DNA of 64,000 bases from Adiantum capillus-veneris (taxonomy: Eukaryota; Streptophyta; Polypodiopsida; Polypodiales; Pteridaceae): assembly GCA_014529385.2 (NCBI GenBank), contig CM043950.1, positions 74,159,935 through 74,223,934 on the forward strand. Direction: 5' to 3'. This document shows, in pieces, positions 13,408-25,100 of the stretch (the stretch's first letter is position 1; each line of letters begins with the position of its first letter). Position numbers and translations under genes: made by a program. The notes beneath the pieces are model-generated. The model ran no database searches and was not told the origin of the DNA. It worked only from the letters and a program-made list of their open reading frames with translations.

Positions 13408-14230
13408 ATGGAATATTGCAATGAGTATATGAGTAAACACCACCAAAGGGCAATCGAAATTGAAGCAAGAGACTATGCTCCTATTGGAAACCAATTGTAT
13501 CAAAGAGGAAAGGATCAACATCTGCGTCTTTGTGCAAATGAAGATGAATATATTCCCATTATAGAACAAGCATATGTTGGATTAGCTAGAGGTCACTTTT
13601 CTAGTGAAAGCACGGAGAGAAAAATCTTGATGGCAGGCATATGGTGGCCAACACTTTCTGCAAATGCCAAAGAATATGTTCGAAGGTGTGATGTATGTCA
13701 ACAAGCAAAAATGCCAACCCGTGTAGACAGCATGCCTTTAAGACCAATGACGGGGGCTATTACTTTTGCAAAATGGGGAATATATTTTGTTGGGCCAATA
13801 CAACCACCGGCTTATAGAACTAAAGCTCAATATATCATTGTAGCTACCGACTATTTGACCAAGTGGGCAAAGGCTAAGGCAACCCAAAAGAATGATGTTA
13901 GAACCACAGCCACATTCTTGTATGAGAATGTGTTCACACAAGATATCGACTGCCAATAGAAATTGTTAGTGAATTCATTTACTCAATGAGGTAATTGAGT
14001 ATCTGCTTAATGAATTTATGGTCATCCATAACAAATCAACTCCCTATCATTCACAAGCAAACACATGAATAAAGTTCTTAGCTTGGTATTAACTAAAGTG
14101 GTTAGTTCAGGACGGACCAATTGGGAAATGAATCTCCATGCCACTCTATGGGCTTATCAAGTTTCATTCAAGACCGCTTTAAATGCTATACCCTTTAACC
14201 TTTTTTGTGGATATAATTGTTGATATAATT
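13408..14230 (+). pseudogene. Element A integrase, catalytic residues lost
   Basis: The ORF at 13408-13959 (183 codons) carries the zinc-binding domain ending in CDVCQQAK (Cys pair at 13687-13698) and the start of the catalytic core. Where plant integrases have W-G-I-D-F-V-G-P-I, this copy reads W-G-I-Y-F-V-G-P-I: the first catalytic Asp is Tyr (13783-13785). After 13956 the S-D-R/N-G stretch with the second Asp is shortened by a small deletion; TPYHSQANT is still visible around 14040-14065. Integrase inserts the cDNA into the host genome; this copy cannot be active. Confidence 0.75.
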
Positions 14231-14237
14231 TCTATTT

Positions 14238-14654
14238 TTGACACTAAGGGTAGCTAAGGATCTTGAGTGGACCGGACATGAATTGTCAGAGAGGCTTGAA
14301 TATTTAGAAAAGCTTGACGAGCAAAGGCTAACAGCTGTAGCTCACATCTATGCACAAAAGCGGAAACAAAAACAGTTTTTGGATTCCCATTTAGTCACAA
14401 AAATCTTCAAAAAAGGGGACTTAGTTTTAGTCTACTACCTTAAACAACACATTCCCAAGTTTAAGAAAAAGAGAAACTCACCATTTATCATTGAAGATAT
14501 ATCCCCAAGTGGAGTATTCAAGTTGTCCAATCTAGATGGTGAACCAATGGCTAATTGGATTAGTGGATGCCTTTTAAAGAAGTACAATTTTCCACTAACC
14601 AATGAATTGCTAGAAAAGATGCATGCAGCAAAAAAAACAAAGATGAAACCATAG
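14238..14654 (+). pseudogene. Element A integrase C-terminal region
   Basis: A 138-codon ORF with the conserved end of Ty3 integrases: a helical region (RLTAVAHIYAQKRKQKQFLDS), then KKGDLVLVYYLK and a small beta-rich module ending in SGVFKLSNLDGEP and LLKKYNFP. No chromodomain is present. The ORF ends at TAG (14652-14654), but the same frame stays open behind it and leads into the protease-like domain that follows. Confidence 0.7.
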
Positions 14655-15287
14655 CACGTCATTGATGAAGCACAAGAGGAAGCTCGACTTCAAGTACTCA
14701 AAAGGAAAGTTACTTTCCAAAATCAGCAAATACCTATTCCCATCAACACTCTCGAACTAGATGGACGACTATGGGAATTGCAAAAGGATGCAATTTCAAT
14801 AGATGATGGATAGTTAGATGGAATGGATCTTGGCATCAACGTACAACTGAACAATCATAGCACAAATGCATTGGTTGATACAGGAGCTAGAGTAAATGTA
14901 GATAGTTATTCCACATACAAGAAAGCAATGAAGTAGTCTTTGACATCAAGAATATCAGCTATCAAAGGATGCAAGAACCCAACACCGACATTGGGAGTAG
15001 TCAACTTAAATGTAATAGTACATGGATGTTCGTGCCCTCATCAATTTGTATGCTTACCAGATGAACACATGAATGAAACAATGATTAAGAAGAATGGAAA
15101 AAAGGTTACCAACAAAAGAAGCCACAAAGAAATTAATCTTCTCCATTCTATAGACAAGCAAATGCTACAAGTAGCATGTAAGGAGTCAGGCATATCTGGG
15201 TACCAAAAGCACAACTCAAGGACAAGCCGTTTCAAATTTGGGTACCCAAAACATCATCTAATGTACCAAAGAAGGTTCCAAAGTTAG
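14655..15287 (+). pseudogene. Post-integrase retropepsin-like domain of element A
   Basis: In frame with the integrase tail, through two TAG codons (14652 and about 14811), comes ARLQVLKRKVTFQNQQ, then a segment starting MDLGINVQLNN (14823) with NALVDTGARVNV. The D-T-G-A triplet (14877-14888) is the aspartic-protease signature. Downstream, after one more TAG, LGVVNLNVIVHGC and HQFVCLPDEHMNET fit the later beta-strands of a retropepsin-like fold. A protease-like domain after integrase is not the usual Ty3 order, and the usual protease site upstream has lost its catalytic triplet in this copy. Whether this domain is catalytic or only structural cannot be judged from sequence alone. Confidence 0.6.
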
Positions 15288-17096
15288 AAACACAAAGCAG
15301 AGCATCTTCAAGTAGGGAACACAACACAAGATGGATTTGGAGGTAAAAGGAGCACTTATTTTCTCTGTAAATTGTACAGCCGATGAAGCAATGGAGAGTT
15401 AAGACTCAAAACACTCAACCACAACAATTTATCAAAGGAAAACCAAGATACAAATGGCAAGTTAAAGCTCCATAACCGTCATCATTGATATTGAACTGAA
15501 ATCAACGTGCCAAAGCATCGTGAAATCAACTACAAGATTTTCGCTTTAGAAACAACAACCAGAAACCTCAACCACCACAGAAACCCTTGATTTAATTACT
15601 CAAGACCCAACTGTTGCACAACATAATGGTTTAAATTTCATTGATCTTTAGAGCCAACCAAGGCTATGTATAGACACGATCATTCAACCCATGCACACAG
15701 TCACAGCTCGGAGTACGCCAGCTAGGAGGGTTGGAAGGGAACTAAGTAATTAAAGGTAATGTTGAAGAGGGAGAAAAAAGTTGGATGTTAACGTGTTATT
15801 TTTTGCAAAATTACCTAACAATGCCCTTACAATCATCAATAGGGAAAATTTAACTGATAACATCTTCCCGATGAGTGTAAATAGTATACTATCAAAAAAT
15901 CATCAAAAAATGGCCTTTTTTGTTATTTTCCTCATTTTTCTTGATGTTGGGACTTAAAAATAGAGAAATCCACCAAAAACAATAAAGCAATGTTTCTTAA
16001 TGGATTTTCTTGATTATTGATTTTTCACTTTTCTTTTTTAGCGCTTTTTATTATTTTCTTTGCTTTTTTTAATAAACAGGTCAAAAATTAATAACAAATA
16101 GCAAATGAGCTCAGATGGAGAAAGTGAAGATACATTGATGATTGCAGGGACAAGGCGGACATGCACAAGAAATTTCAATCAAATTGACAGATGAAAGCAG
16201 GAAGCCTTAATTCGGCCGCCAAGGCCTACTTTCACAAATTCCTGTAGAATGAGCTAATGCAATCCGATTGAAGAAATTTTTTAGTCTAACATAGATTTCA
16301 CAGCTTAGTAGGACTAACCGGGAATTTGGAGAAAACTAGTTTGGGAAGTCCGAGTATAGATATCCAAGGTAGCCCAAAATCACCTCATTTCCATTAGTTG
16401 CTCTTGGAGGAGAGAGCTTTCTGCCTTCTTCGCGCGCGATTTCCGAAGTCTACAATCGTCCATTTACAGCGCCATCTCACACGAGACATGAGGGGAAAGT
16501 TCAAAACTTATCAATGAACAATTCTATATGGCCGAGTCACAAGTCTAGGCTCAGAAAAAAACCATGAAACCCAGCTGTGCACAAAGTTCTACAACACAAA
16601 AGTGACCATGGCAGCCAGTTAGCTCAACCGAATTAAATGATACTTGAACTGTAGCATGCCCCAATATAATAGAACACTTTCATATCACCAGATAACCATT
16701 TGGTAGGGGTCTAGGGGTTCCCAAGTAAATAATCTAGGTTTTTTCCATATGCCAGAATTGGATTCTGACTCCACAAGCAGCTTATAGACTGGGTCTATAC
16801 ACAATGTACCTAGATGGTTTCATGGAAACAAACAAGGCAAGCTCTCGAACAACAGAAAATAGCTCGAAGGCTACAAAGTGTCAAATTTGACATATGAAGT
16901 CAAATTGACTCCATAGCTTCAAAAGTGACTAACCAACTACAAGTAGTCACGAAAATTGCTGATTTTACAGTCCGCGAGAGCACGAAGTAATGACCATACG
17001 ACCGAACTTTACCAAATTTATTTTAGGACTTATTTTAGATGTATTAAAGATGTTTAGGTCATCAGATTATCAATTCTTGTAAAAAAAGTGACTGTT
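15288..17096. other. Non-coding stretch after element A
   Basis: No ORF or domain can be supported. A purine-rich run (GAAGAGGGAGAAAAAAG near 15763-15780) followed by TGGATGTTAACG could be the polypurine tract and 3' LTR start of element A, but I find no matching LTR partner, so this stays open. From about 16900 the composition and phrases (for example TTTACCAAATTT) resemble the leader of element C at 38.4-39.7 kb. Confidence 0.4.
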
Positions 17097-17698
17097 GTAA
17101 ATAATCGCGATGATTATTTACTTTTGTGCTTAATTGAGTTGGAAGTGATCTCTTCACTTCAGCTATCACTTGTACACATTTACTACATGCCACATGTCAA
17201 GTATGAGCCAAAATGATCAAGAAAAACTCTCAGTTTTTCAAAAAACGCACCAAAATATTTTCAATCCAATTTTTGAGTTAACTATCACATTTTTTGATCT
17301 AAATCACCCCATCTCTCACACACAGACTCTACATCGTGCCTAGAACCAAGTTGCAACAAAAAAACTACAAATTGATTAGAAAGTTAATAATTGAGATTAT
17401 TTACTTTTTTGCCAAAATGGATGCAATTTGCAACTTTGACCTTATGGGACCAAAGAGCATGATGCCTCAAGCCCACAAATCGAGTTTGAGCAAGTTTGGA
17501 TCTCAAAAACTCAAAATCTCTTTATATCTACTATTTTAGAGTCTAAAAGCCTAAATCTGGCACCATTTTCACCCAGTGCACTCAAATGAGTCCAAACTTC
17601 ACTAAGAGTACCTAAATGCCATATGTTTCAAGCCTATGATGTCAAAAATGCAAAAACTTGGAAAAAATCTCCAATTGTTAATAATCGCGATTATTTAC
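17097..17698. repeat. Palindromic-box array, locus 1
   Basis: Three copies of a box close to the perfect palindrome TAAATAATCGCGATTATTTA, at 17097-17121 (with TGA inserted in the centre), 17383-17404 (centre TTGA) and 17677-17698. Start-to-start distances are 286 and 294 bp. The same box recurs at 38435-39608 with similar spacing. Sequence between boxes is AT-rich and shares short phrases with locus 2 but is strongly diverged. This looks like the relic of a roughly 290-bp tandem repeat in which only the box is well conserved. Confidence 0.65.
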
Positions 17699-17760
17699 TT
17701 CTGTTGCAATTTTTACCTGAACTGCATGATTTTGATCTCTACATGTTTTTATGCAAAATT

Positions 17761-18375
17761 GATATGAAGAAAAATGAAAATCATTTGCTAGCAATTCAAA
17801 CTTAGGGCATTTTAAAGCGGAATTTGCAGAATTTTCTAACTTTGACACTGCATTCACTTAACAGGAGCAATGCAAGCGGCTGACAAGGCAAAGAAAATGG
17901 TAATCCCAGAAAGATAAGGTGCAATAGTTGCCACCGTACTAGTTAGATATGAAAATTGATATGAAGAAAAATGAAAATCATTTGCTAGCAATTCAAACTT
18001 AGGGCATGCTCCAAAATTGATATGAAGAAAATGGTAATCCCAGAAAGATAAGGTGCAATAGTTGCCACCGTACTAGTTAGATATGAAAATTGATATGAAG
18101 AAAAATGAAAATCATTTGCTAGCAATTCAAACTTAGGGCATGCTCCAAACTTAGCAATTGCCACCGTACTCTGCATGCTCCAAAATTGATATGAAGAAAA
18201 ATGAAAATCATTTGCTAGCAATTCAAACTTAGGGCATTTTAAAGCGGAATTTGCAGAATTTTCTAACTTTGACACTGCATTCACTTAACAGGAGCAATGC
18301 AAGCGGCTGACAAGGCAAAGAAAATGGTAATCCCAGAAAGATAAGGTGCAATAGTTGCCACCGTACTAGTTAGAT
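17761..18375. repeat. Exact 188-bp direct repeats with partial copies between
   Basis: The segment 17761-17948 recurs at 18188-18375 with no difference that I can see. Between them are partial copies: the 50-bp front part at 17958-18007 and 18092-18141, and the 55-bp tail at about 18027-18082. The front part starts GATATGAAGAAAAATG; the tail ends CCGTACTAGTTAGAT. Such scrambled exact copies point to recent local rearrangement. The minus-strand ORF at 18284-17985 is a by-product of the repeat. Confidence 0.85.
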
Positions 18376-20199
18376 CCAAGCTCAATGAAGACAGCAAAAG
18401 CAACCTACTTGTCTAAAGAACAGCTCTAAGAAAACAACAAAATGATTTTCATTGGGAGATTCAAGAGCGAAGAAGGACACCAGGTAGAATTGCAAATGCT
18501 ACCTAAGGAGGTTTATGATGTAGCAGCAAAGCGAGACACCAAGGAAGCCTTCAGACTAGGAACCATGCAGAGTGGATTTTGAGAAAGCATCTGAATTGCT
18601 ATCCACAATTAAATAAGTTGGATCGGCCCAATCACGGATCAAGAGGGGCAAAAGGTTGAAGTGGTGATCACTAAAGAAATAGCGGCCGAAACACTGAAGC
18701 TGCAAGCAAAAGCTATGACTAAGTGGGCAAGAGACATTGTAATGGAATTGATATTTTGATAATTTATGTGTGAAATATTTGATATTTTGATGAAGCGTTG
18801 CAATGTTGATTTTTACTGTGGAATATGATCACTTGTCAGGTGTTGTGTGAGCAGATTAGTGACTGGCACGTGCTGGACAATAAGGCAATAGCAATTACCC
18901 GGAATAAAACCTCCACCATTGGATTTCATGGCAAGCCTTAGTATTTTATGGTTTAGTTATAAGTTGAGATGTAGACAACTATTAATTATTATATTGAGCT
19001 CTTTATGAGCCATGACTATCTTTTGTCCAAGTGTGAACTGATGTAACTCAATTTTTTGAGCATGAAATTTTCTATAAATAAAATATGTGCAAGAGGGACA
19101 TGCTCACTCATAGCATGGGGAAGATTGCACCCAGTGTTTGTGTGATTCTTCTCTCTTCTCTTCCCTTCTCTCTCATTGTGCCGGTGTAGAACTCCACTCT
19201 AGGAGGTGCACTGGTGCATGTTCTCTTCTTCTTCTTCTCTTGACTTGATTATGTGCTATGCGACGCGTCAAGTAAGCATATTTGTTTATTTATGCTTAGC
19301 AGTATGCTGTTTCCAAATTTTTTTACAGGGCAGCGACGCATCCGTTTGTAGCAGTTGTATAAGAGCCTTGGTTACGCTCTTGGTAGCAGGCACTGATAGA
19401 AATGCTAAATTGGATATCCCAATCAGGTGTATGATTTTTGTTTTTTGAAAACATGAATCTTTGCAATCAAGTATCAAAGATAAGTACAATTATACAGCTC
19501 CAACTAGTTCTATTTAATTTATTGTTTTCTTCCTCCTTGATCTGCAATTTTTAAATTGTGATGAGCGAAAGTATTTTAGTTTATAGTAAAACCAAGGTGA
19601 ATTCTTTAGGGATGTAAATCATGAGTAGCGAGCTTGAGATGATCATTGCATGGTAGGTGATAGATTTTTATATGCATATAGCCATGAAATAGAAGCAAAT
19701 TTTGAGGTGGTCTATCGTAGACACGAGCTCAAGAGACCTCAAAGATTTAATTGACGAGACTAGGATTGTCAAGATAGCCCTTGAGTGGGAATTTAGACCT
19801 CTAATTTTCACTTAGTTGCAAAAGAAAAGTAAGAAATGTGAGCATTGAGATCTCTGCAGGTGAGAAGAACCCTCAAATTTTTTCTTTTGATGTCACTAAA
19901 TACGCCATAGTATTTACTTATTGTAACTAAAGGACACTCAAGAAAATGTATGCCTGCACTGCGATGGGGATGTCCACAAACATCATCAAATCAGAGCGGC
20001 TATGCAACATCTGGTGGCCCTTGCACTCTCTCTATCTCTCATAGTTGCTTGCATGGCGTCACCCACCCAGCACAAGTGCAGTGCACTCACTCGACATGAA
20101 GCCGGGCCCGCAACCGGTTGCGCTCAACTACTTGCTCCTACACACCAAAGGATCACAACTCCGCCTATTTGTTGCTGCCAGATTTTTGCTCTTGTTTTG

Positions 20200-20230
<31 letters not shown>

Positions 20231-21173
20231 ATTTCAAACAGAGCAGTGGAATCCACCCGTAGGCGTGCAACCCACTATCTTTATCTCTCTCCCTTTCTTG
20301 TCTATTGCCCACACCCTGCAGTAGGCAACAAACTCTCTCCTCTCTCCTCTAGTGATCTCTCTCTTCCCCTTCTGACAATCACCAACCTACCACCCAGTCT
20401 CCTCCTCGCTCTGCCAATCCTCCCATCTATAACCAAATGGTGCCTACCCACAAAAACACCCTGCAAGCACCAGCTTTATACCCACCATCTATTTCTCTCT
20501 CTCTCTGTCTCTCTCTCTCTCTCAGTGGTCTCTTAGTGTCTTTTGATGGTCATCTTTCTCTCTACACCTACCCATTGCCAAACCCTACACACACACACAC
20601 ACACACACCTGTTGTCGTTAGCCAGTGCCCCCTCACCCTGTAGCCGCAACACACTCTCTCTCTCTCTATCTCTCTCTCTCTGCTCTTCTTGACCACTGAT
20701 TTTCCACAACCACTGGCTGGCCGGGCGGCTGCCAAAAGCAATTGTGCACGTACACACACTCCTTATGATGATGACTAATACACACACACACCACTTTGAA
20801 ATGCTGGCAAAACATTAGCTGACAAGTTTCAAAGACTCCATTTTTTCGATCGCCATCAGACATAGCCATGTCTGCATCATATTTGTTGCCTATACATGAG
20901 CGCCCCAATCTGTCACTTTCATAGGCAATTAATCATCGACTATCGACCTCTGCACCAACAACGTCCCAGGAATCTACAACGACTTTACATCAATAACATC
21001 ACGACTACAATTCAATATAGGGAGCTTTGCGGCACTTGGCACTAGGCTTATGAGCTTTTCTATTCCATCAAACAACACAGCATCCACATCGTCGAATTTA
21101 TTCGACGCAAATTTTCAACTCCAAATTGCAATTTGCAGCAAACCAACATTATTGTAAATTTTCCCACTCGTCA
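18376..21173. other. Non-coding repeat-rich stretch, possible LTR promoter near 19.1 kb
   Basis: No gene is supported. Around 19068-19085 a TATA-like TCTATAAATAAAAT is followed by a pyrimidine-rich run (19145-19175), an arrangement seen in LTRs, but no LTR partner or TSD was found. From 20.0 to 20.8 kb there are several short (CT)n, (GT)n and (CA)n tracts (for example 20201-20230, 20490-20523, 20588-20610, 20653-20683). The ORFs there are translations of these tracts and are not credible genes. Confidence 0.5.
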
Positions 21174-21304
21174 TGGAGACAAATGGTGCTAGTAACCCCT
21201 CCGATTTGACCACTGATTCACCTCTCCCGACACCAACCTTGGAGCAACAACTCTTCCTCTTGCAACAAGAATTAGATGTTGTAAATCAATTCCTTGCAGC
21301 AAAT
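21174..21304 (+). pseudogene. Short gag-like ORF start cut by the LARD
   Basis: An ATG at 21174 opens a frame of about 44 codons (METNGASNPSDL, then EQQLFLLQQELD) that runs straight into the LTR at 21305. A Gln/Leu-rich start after an ATG resembles the N-terminus of some plant gypsy gag proteins, but no domain is complete. I found no continuation elsewhere in the window. Confidence 0.3.
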
Positions 21305-22146
21305 TGTAGGGATGCATTGTAGCACGACCTAATCGCAACCCACAAAATTGTCAAATCGTGGATCGAGCAACCCGGCTAGGGCATGGAAGCACGAGTCCAA
21401 GATGTATAGACATAGAGGATTCAAGGAATCCTTCTTCTCATCAGAGAGAGAAGCCATGGAAAGGGGTTTCCTCTAATCAACAACAAATTCCTACTCACTA
21501 ATCACTTACACACAATCATGCGGTTGAAATTAACCTCTCACATCAATAACTCTTATTCACAACTCTTAATCACACTCACACAAGCATGCAATTAACATAC
21601 CTACTCCGCATTAGTGTGTCCATTCCAGCACAACCCCTCAATACGACTCCGTATGCACAAACAGTAACCGCACCTTGTAGAGAGAGATGAAGAGAAGGAA
21701 GGCATAGCCCTCACACATCATGGCCAATGGTGTGGATAGAATAGATTTAACTCAAAAAAGGGATTAGAAATATACCATCACACTAATAGAACTTCATTCC
21801 ACATAATCAAGCAAAGAAGACTAATAAGGAAGAAAGAGTAATTGATTATTAGAAATCAAGAGCTACATGGGCATGGAAAGCCCATGAGCCTCATCACCAT
21901 TCACTCTGAAAAGAGGAGTCCTCACCCAAGAATTGACTTCTCATTAAGCATAGGGATCTTTTTATAGCTTTGGGCCTCAAACCCTTCAACTATGGGATAA
22001 AGTTGAGCTCTCTAGCATAGACTCGTACAACTTTGAAACTCCTAAATGAGCCCAAGCCCTATACAATGAGAAGGAGATATTGTGCACTATAGCACATCCA
22101 CAACTTGGTGCATAATTGGTGTAGCATGTGTTAGCCATTCCTAACA
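21305..22146 (-). repeat. 3' LTR of the LARD
   Basis: An 842-bp terminal repeat; on the minus strand it starts TGTTAGGAATGGC and ends GCATCCCTACA. By eye it is about 95% identical to 28017-28849. It is preceded on the element strand by a clear polypurine tract. Confidence 0.85.
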
Positions 22147-25100
22147 TTCCCCCCTTCCTAATTTGGCGCACGTCCTTGTGTGCTGGTGAAGCAAGACACG
22201 GTGACATGGTAGAAACCAAGTCCATGGAAGAAATGTTGAGCTGCAACACGTAAGAGCAAGTAATGAGCATCAAAAGGTCACTAAGAATGAATAAAACATG
22301 AAGCACAATGAACAATCATGCAAAGTGATTTTTTGCTTCTAAAACATGGGTCAATCATAGTCAAAACTAGAAAACATAAAGCAAAAAAGACACCTAAACT
22401 ATTGTAAAGATTAAACCACTTGAAATTTCAGTTTTATACATGAAACACAAGCAATCAATTATGACCTTAGGCTAATGCAAGTTCATAAACCTACTAGCCT
22501 AAAAACTATGTGAACAATCTTAATAAATCATTCAAATCTATCATGTCTACAGATTATAAAAAAGCTCATAATCTATTAGTACATTGTAAAAGATTTTTGA
22601 AGCTCATGGAAGTTTTGGTTTTGTCATTCATTGGAAAAAGTAAAACACAATACAAGGCTACCACCCCAACGCAAGTCTAGGTGCGACTCTCGGCTCCTTG
22701 AACCCTCAAGAAGGTGTTCCAAAAAGCCTACTAGCCTACCAAGGCGACGACTAACCCTTATCAGCCTAGGGCATCTGTTTAGGGCCTTGACCAAGCAAGC
22801 CAAGGTGATTCCCCTCACCTACCATGTGTCAATAAGGCGCTAGGCCTCACATCGACACAACATAACATAAAAATTTTCTTTTTATGTGTCTAGTAGCATT
22901 TTTGCTACTTGTTTGGACACTTTTTGCTTCATTGATTCATTTTTTAGCACTTTTTTATTGCTTCCTTTATGAGATTCTAATTGCAATTGGACTAAAAGAC
23001 TAAAAACCTAATCATAGCCCTAGGTCATGTTAAAAATGAATGGAGTATTAAGACTATCACTAAGAGTCTAGGACTAATGAGAAATGAACCTAAATTAACC
23101 TAAGGTCAAGGCCAATTACCTATGATTAGCACACATAAAACCTAAATTTTTTAATGAGTTAATTTTCACAAAGCAAAGTGTTGAAACTTCATTATTCTTA
23201 GCTTTTGGACATAAAAGAACCATAGCTTAGAAGCAAAATTTCACTTAACCAAGAATAGAGAATGAAGAGATAAACAAAAGAGTAAAATCATGGAAGGATT
23301 ACACCTAGTAATGCTCTTTGTGCATCCTCAAGCAAGCATCCCCTTGTGTAGAGAAGCCTCTTGATCTTTTTATTTGCAAAGGAAGTTTATTTGAAGCTAA
23401 GTGTAAACACAAGCCCCAAAGTCTTTTATTGAAATCCAAAAGCACACAAAAACCATTAATGAATTAAAACCTAAAGCTAGGGTCTTGCAAACACGAATTT
23501 GCCAAAGGGAAAACACCCAAGGGAAAAAAATGCCTTTGGTTATGCACATGATTCTCTTTCATAGCAAATTTATGCATACATAAAAACCATGAGAGGTAAA
23601 ATGAGCTTCTTCAATCAAAAGCAAATTTTGCAATTTTTACTATCTTTCATGCATGATTCAAAGTTGATTAGTTTCTAGCTCACTTGAAGTATGGAATACA
23701 AACAAGCTAAGAGCTGAAAAAATAATGCAGCTTTGATGAAATGAAGTGACTCTTAAAAGTCAAATTTTACAATTTAAAGCTTTTCAAAAAGTTGGCCAAC
23801 AACTAGCTCCCATGAAATTTTCAATTTTTTAGTGTGATCTTTGAGCTAGAGATGACTGCAACTTAATGAAATGGAAACGAATGGCTCTTACTAGCCAAAT
23901 TTGTACTTGAAAGCTCAAATAAGTGAGCTAAACACTAGATCAAATTAAAAAAATTGCATTTTTAGACCAAGCTATGAGCTAGCATATATACAACTCTTAG
24001 TCCAAAGAAATGGAATGGCTCTAAGTAGCCAAATTTTACAATATTTTGCAATGATGACCGCTCCTTGGATCATTGAAAGCACACTCCTGCCACACACCTT
24101 CAAAGTGAAGCTCAATTGTTAGTGCATGAAATCATTTGAACATCCAATACAAGCACTAAAAGCATGCTCAATCAATTCAAAGCTCAAATTTTAATGCACA
24201 TTCCCAACCAAGCATCTTTGAATCATTCAATGGTGGCTTGCATAAAAAAGAATTCATTTTATTTTGCAAAGCACTAAAAGTGTAATGCCCAATTTCCAAA
24301 TAGATCCACACAAATTTTAAAAATTTTCTCTTATGTAGCACAAGTCAAGAAAAGAGCGAGAGTATAATAGTCATAGAGTGCAACTAGTCGTGATCATTTA
24401 TGAGTTAACTTAGTGGGAATTTGGCGAAGCAATAAGCTCATAAACTCAAAATGATGTAGCCCTTTGAAGGAAAAATTTGATATTGAGTGCACTAGATGCC
24501 CTTCAATGGAAGCTCCACACTTTGGAAACCGACCAACATCTTGTTCAAAACAATCAATTTTTGTATTTGGCAATCATTTGACATTTAGCCCAAACACAAA
24601 ATTTAACACAGAACACATCCATGCAAAGATTGTCTATCTTTGGCTACACAAAAAAAAGCACTTGTGCATAAGCTCTAGCTCACAGGGATCCATTGACATT
24701 CAAATAAGCTCAAAATATTAAATGCAATATACACACAGAAGAGTCGAGTTAAGCAGCTAATTTTGATGGAGATGATCCAAGAGTCGTGATAATAGAGCTG
24801 CAGGGTGGTGAAAATGCAGGAGATGTGCCCTTTTCCAAGCCTTTGGGTGGAGCTTGGTGTTGTGCCAAAAAAGTGGGAACGAGCCCCCCAAATCATCAAT
24901 TTGTTTTTTATTTTTATTTATTTTTTAATGTTATGGAGATGCCTTGGAATCGGCGGCGGTGTGCAGGAGACAGAGCGAGCTAGGGGATGCAGGCCCGTGG
25001 GGAGCTTCGGCCTCAGCTGAGGATGAGAGAGAGAGAGTGTTTTTGTGTGTTCAAATTGATGTGTGCGAGCAAGACGGGCATGCGAACCTGTGTGTGGTCG

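Noticed and set aside
15763-15800. Polypurine tract and 3' LTR start of element A
   Set aside because: Purine run followed by TG is suggestive, but no partner LTR lies in the window, so it was not annotated as such.
17985-18284. 99-codon minus-strand ORF with repeated peptide CPKFELLANDFHFSSYQF
   Set aside because: The peptide repeat is produced by the DNA repeat at 17761-18375.
18737-19200. LTR with TATA-like box
   Set aside because: Promoter-like sequence but no partner, TSD, primer site or polypurine tract could be matched.
20002-20908. Cluster of overlapping ORFs on both strands
   Set aside because: All follow from CT, GT and CA tracts; no domain, start context or conservation supports a gene.
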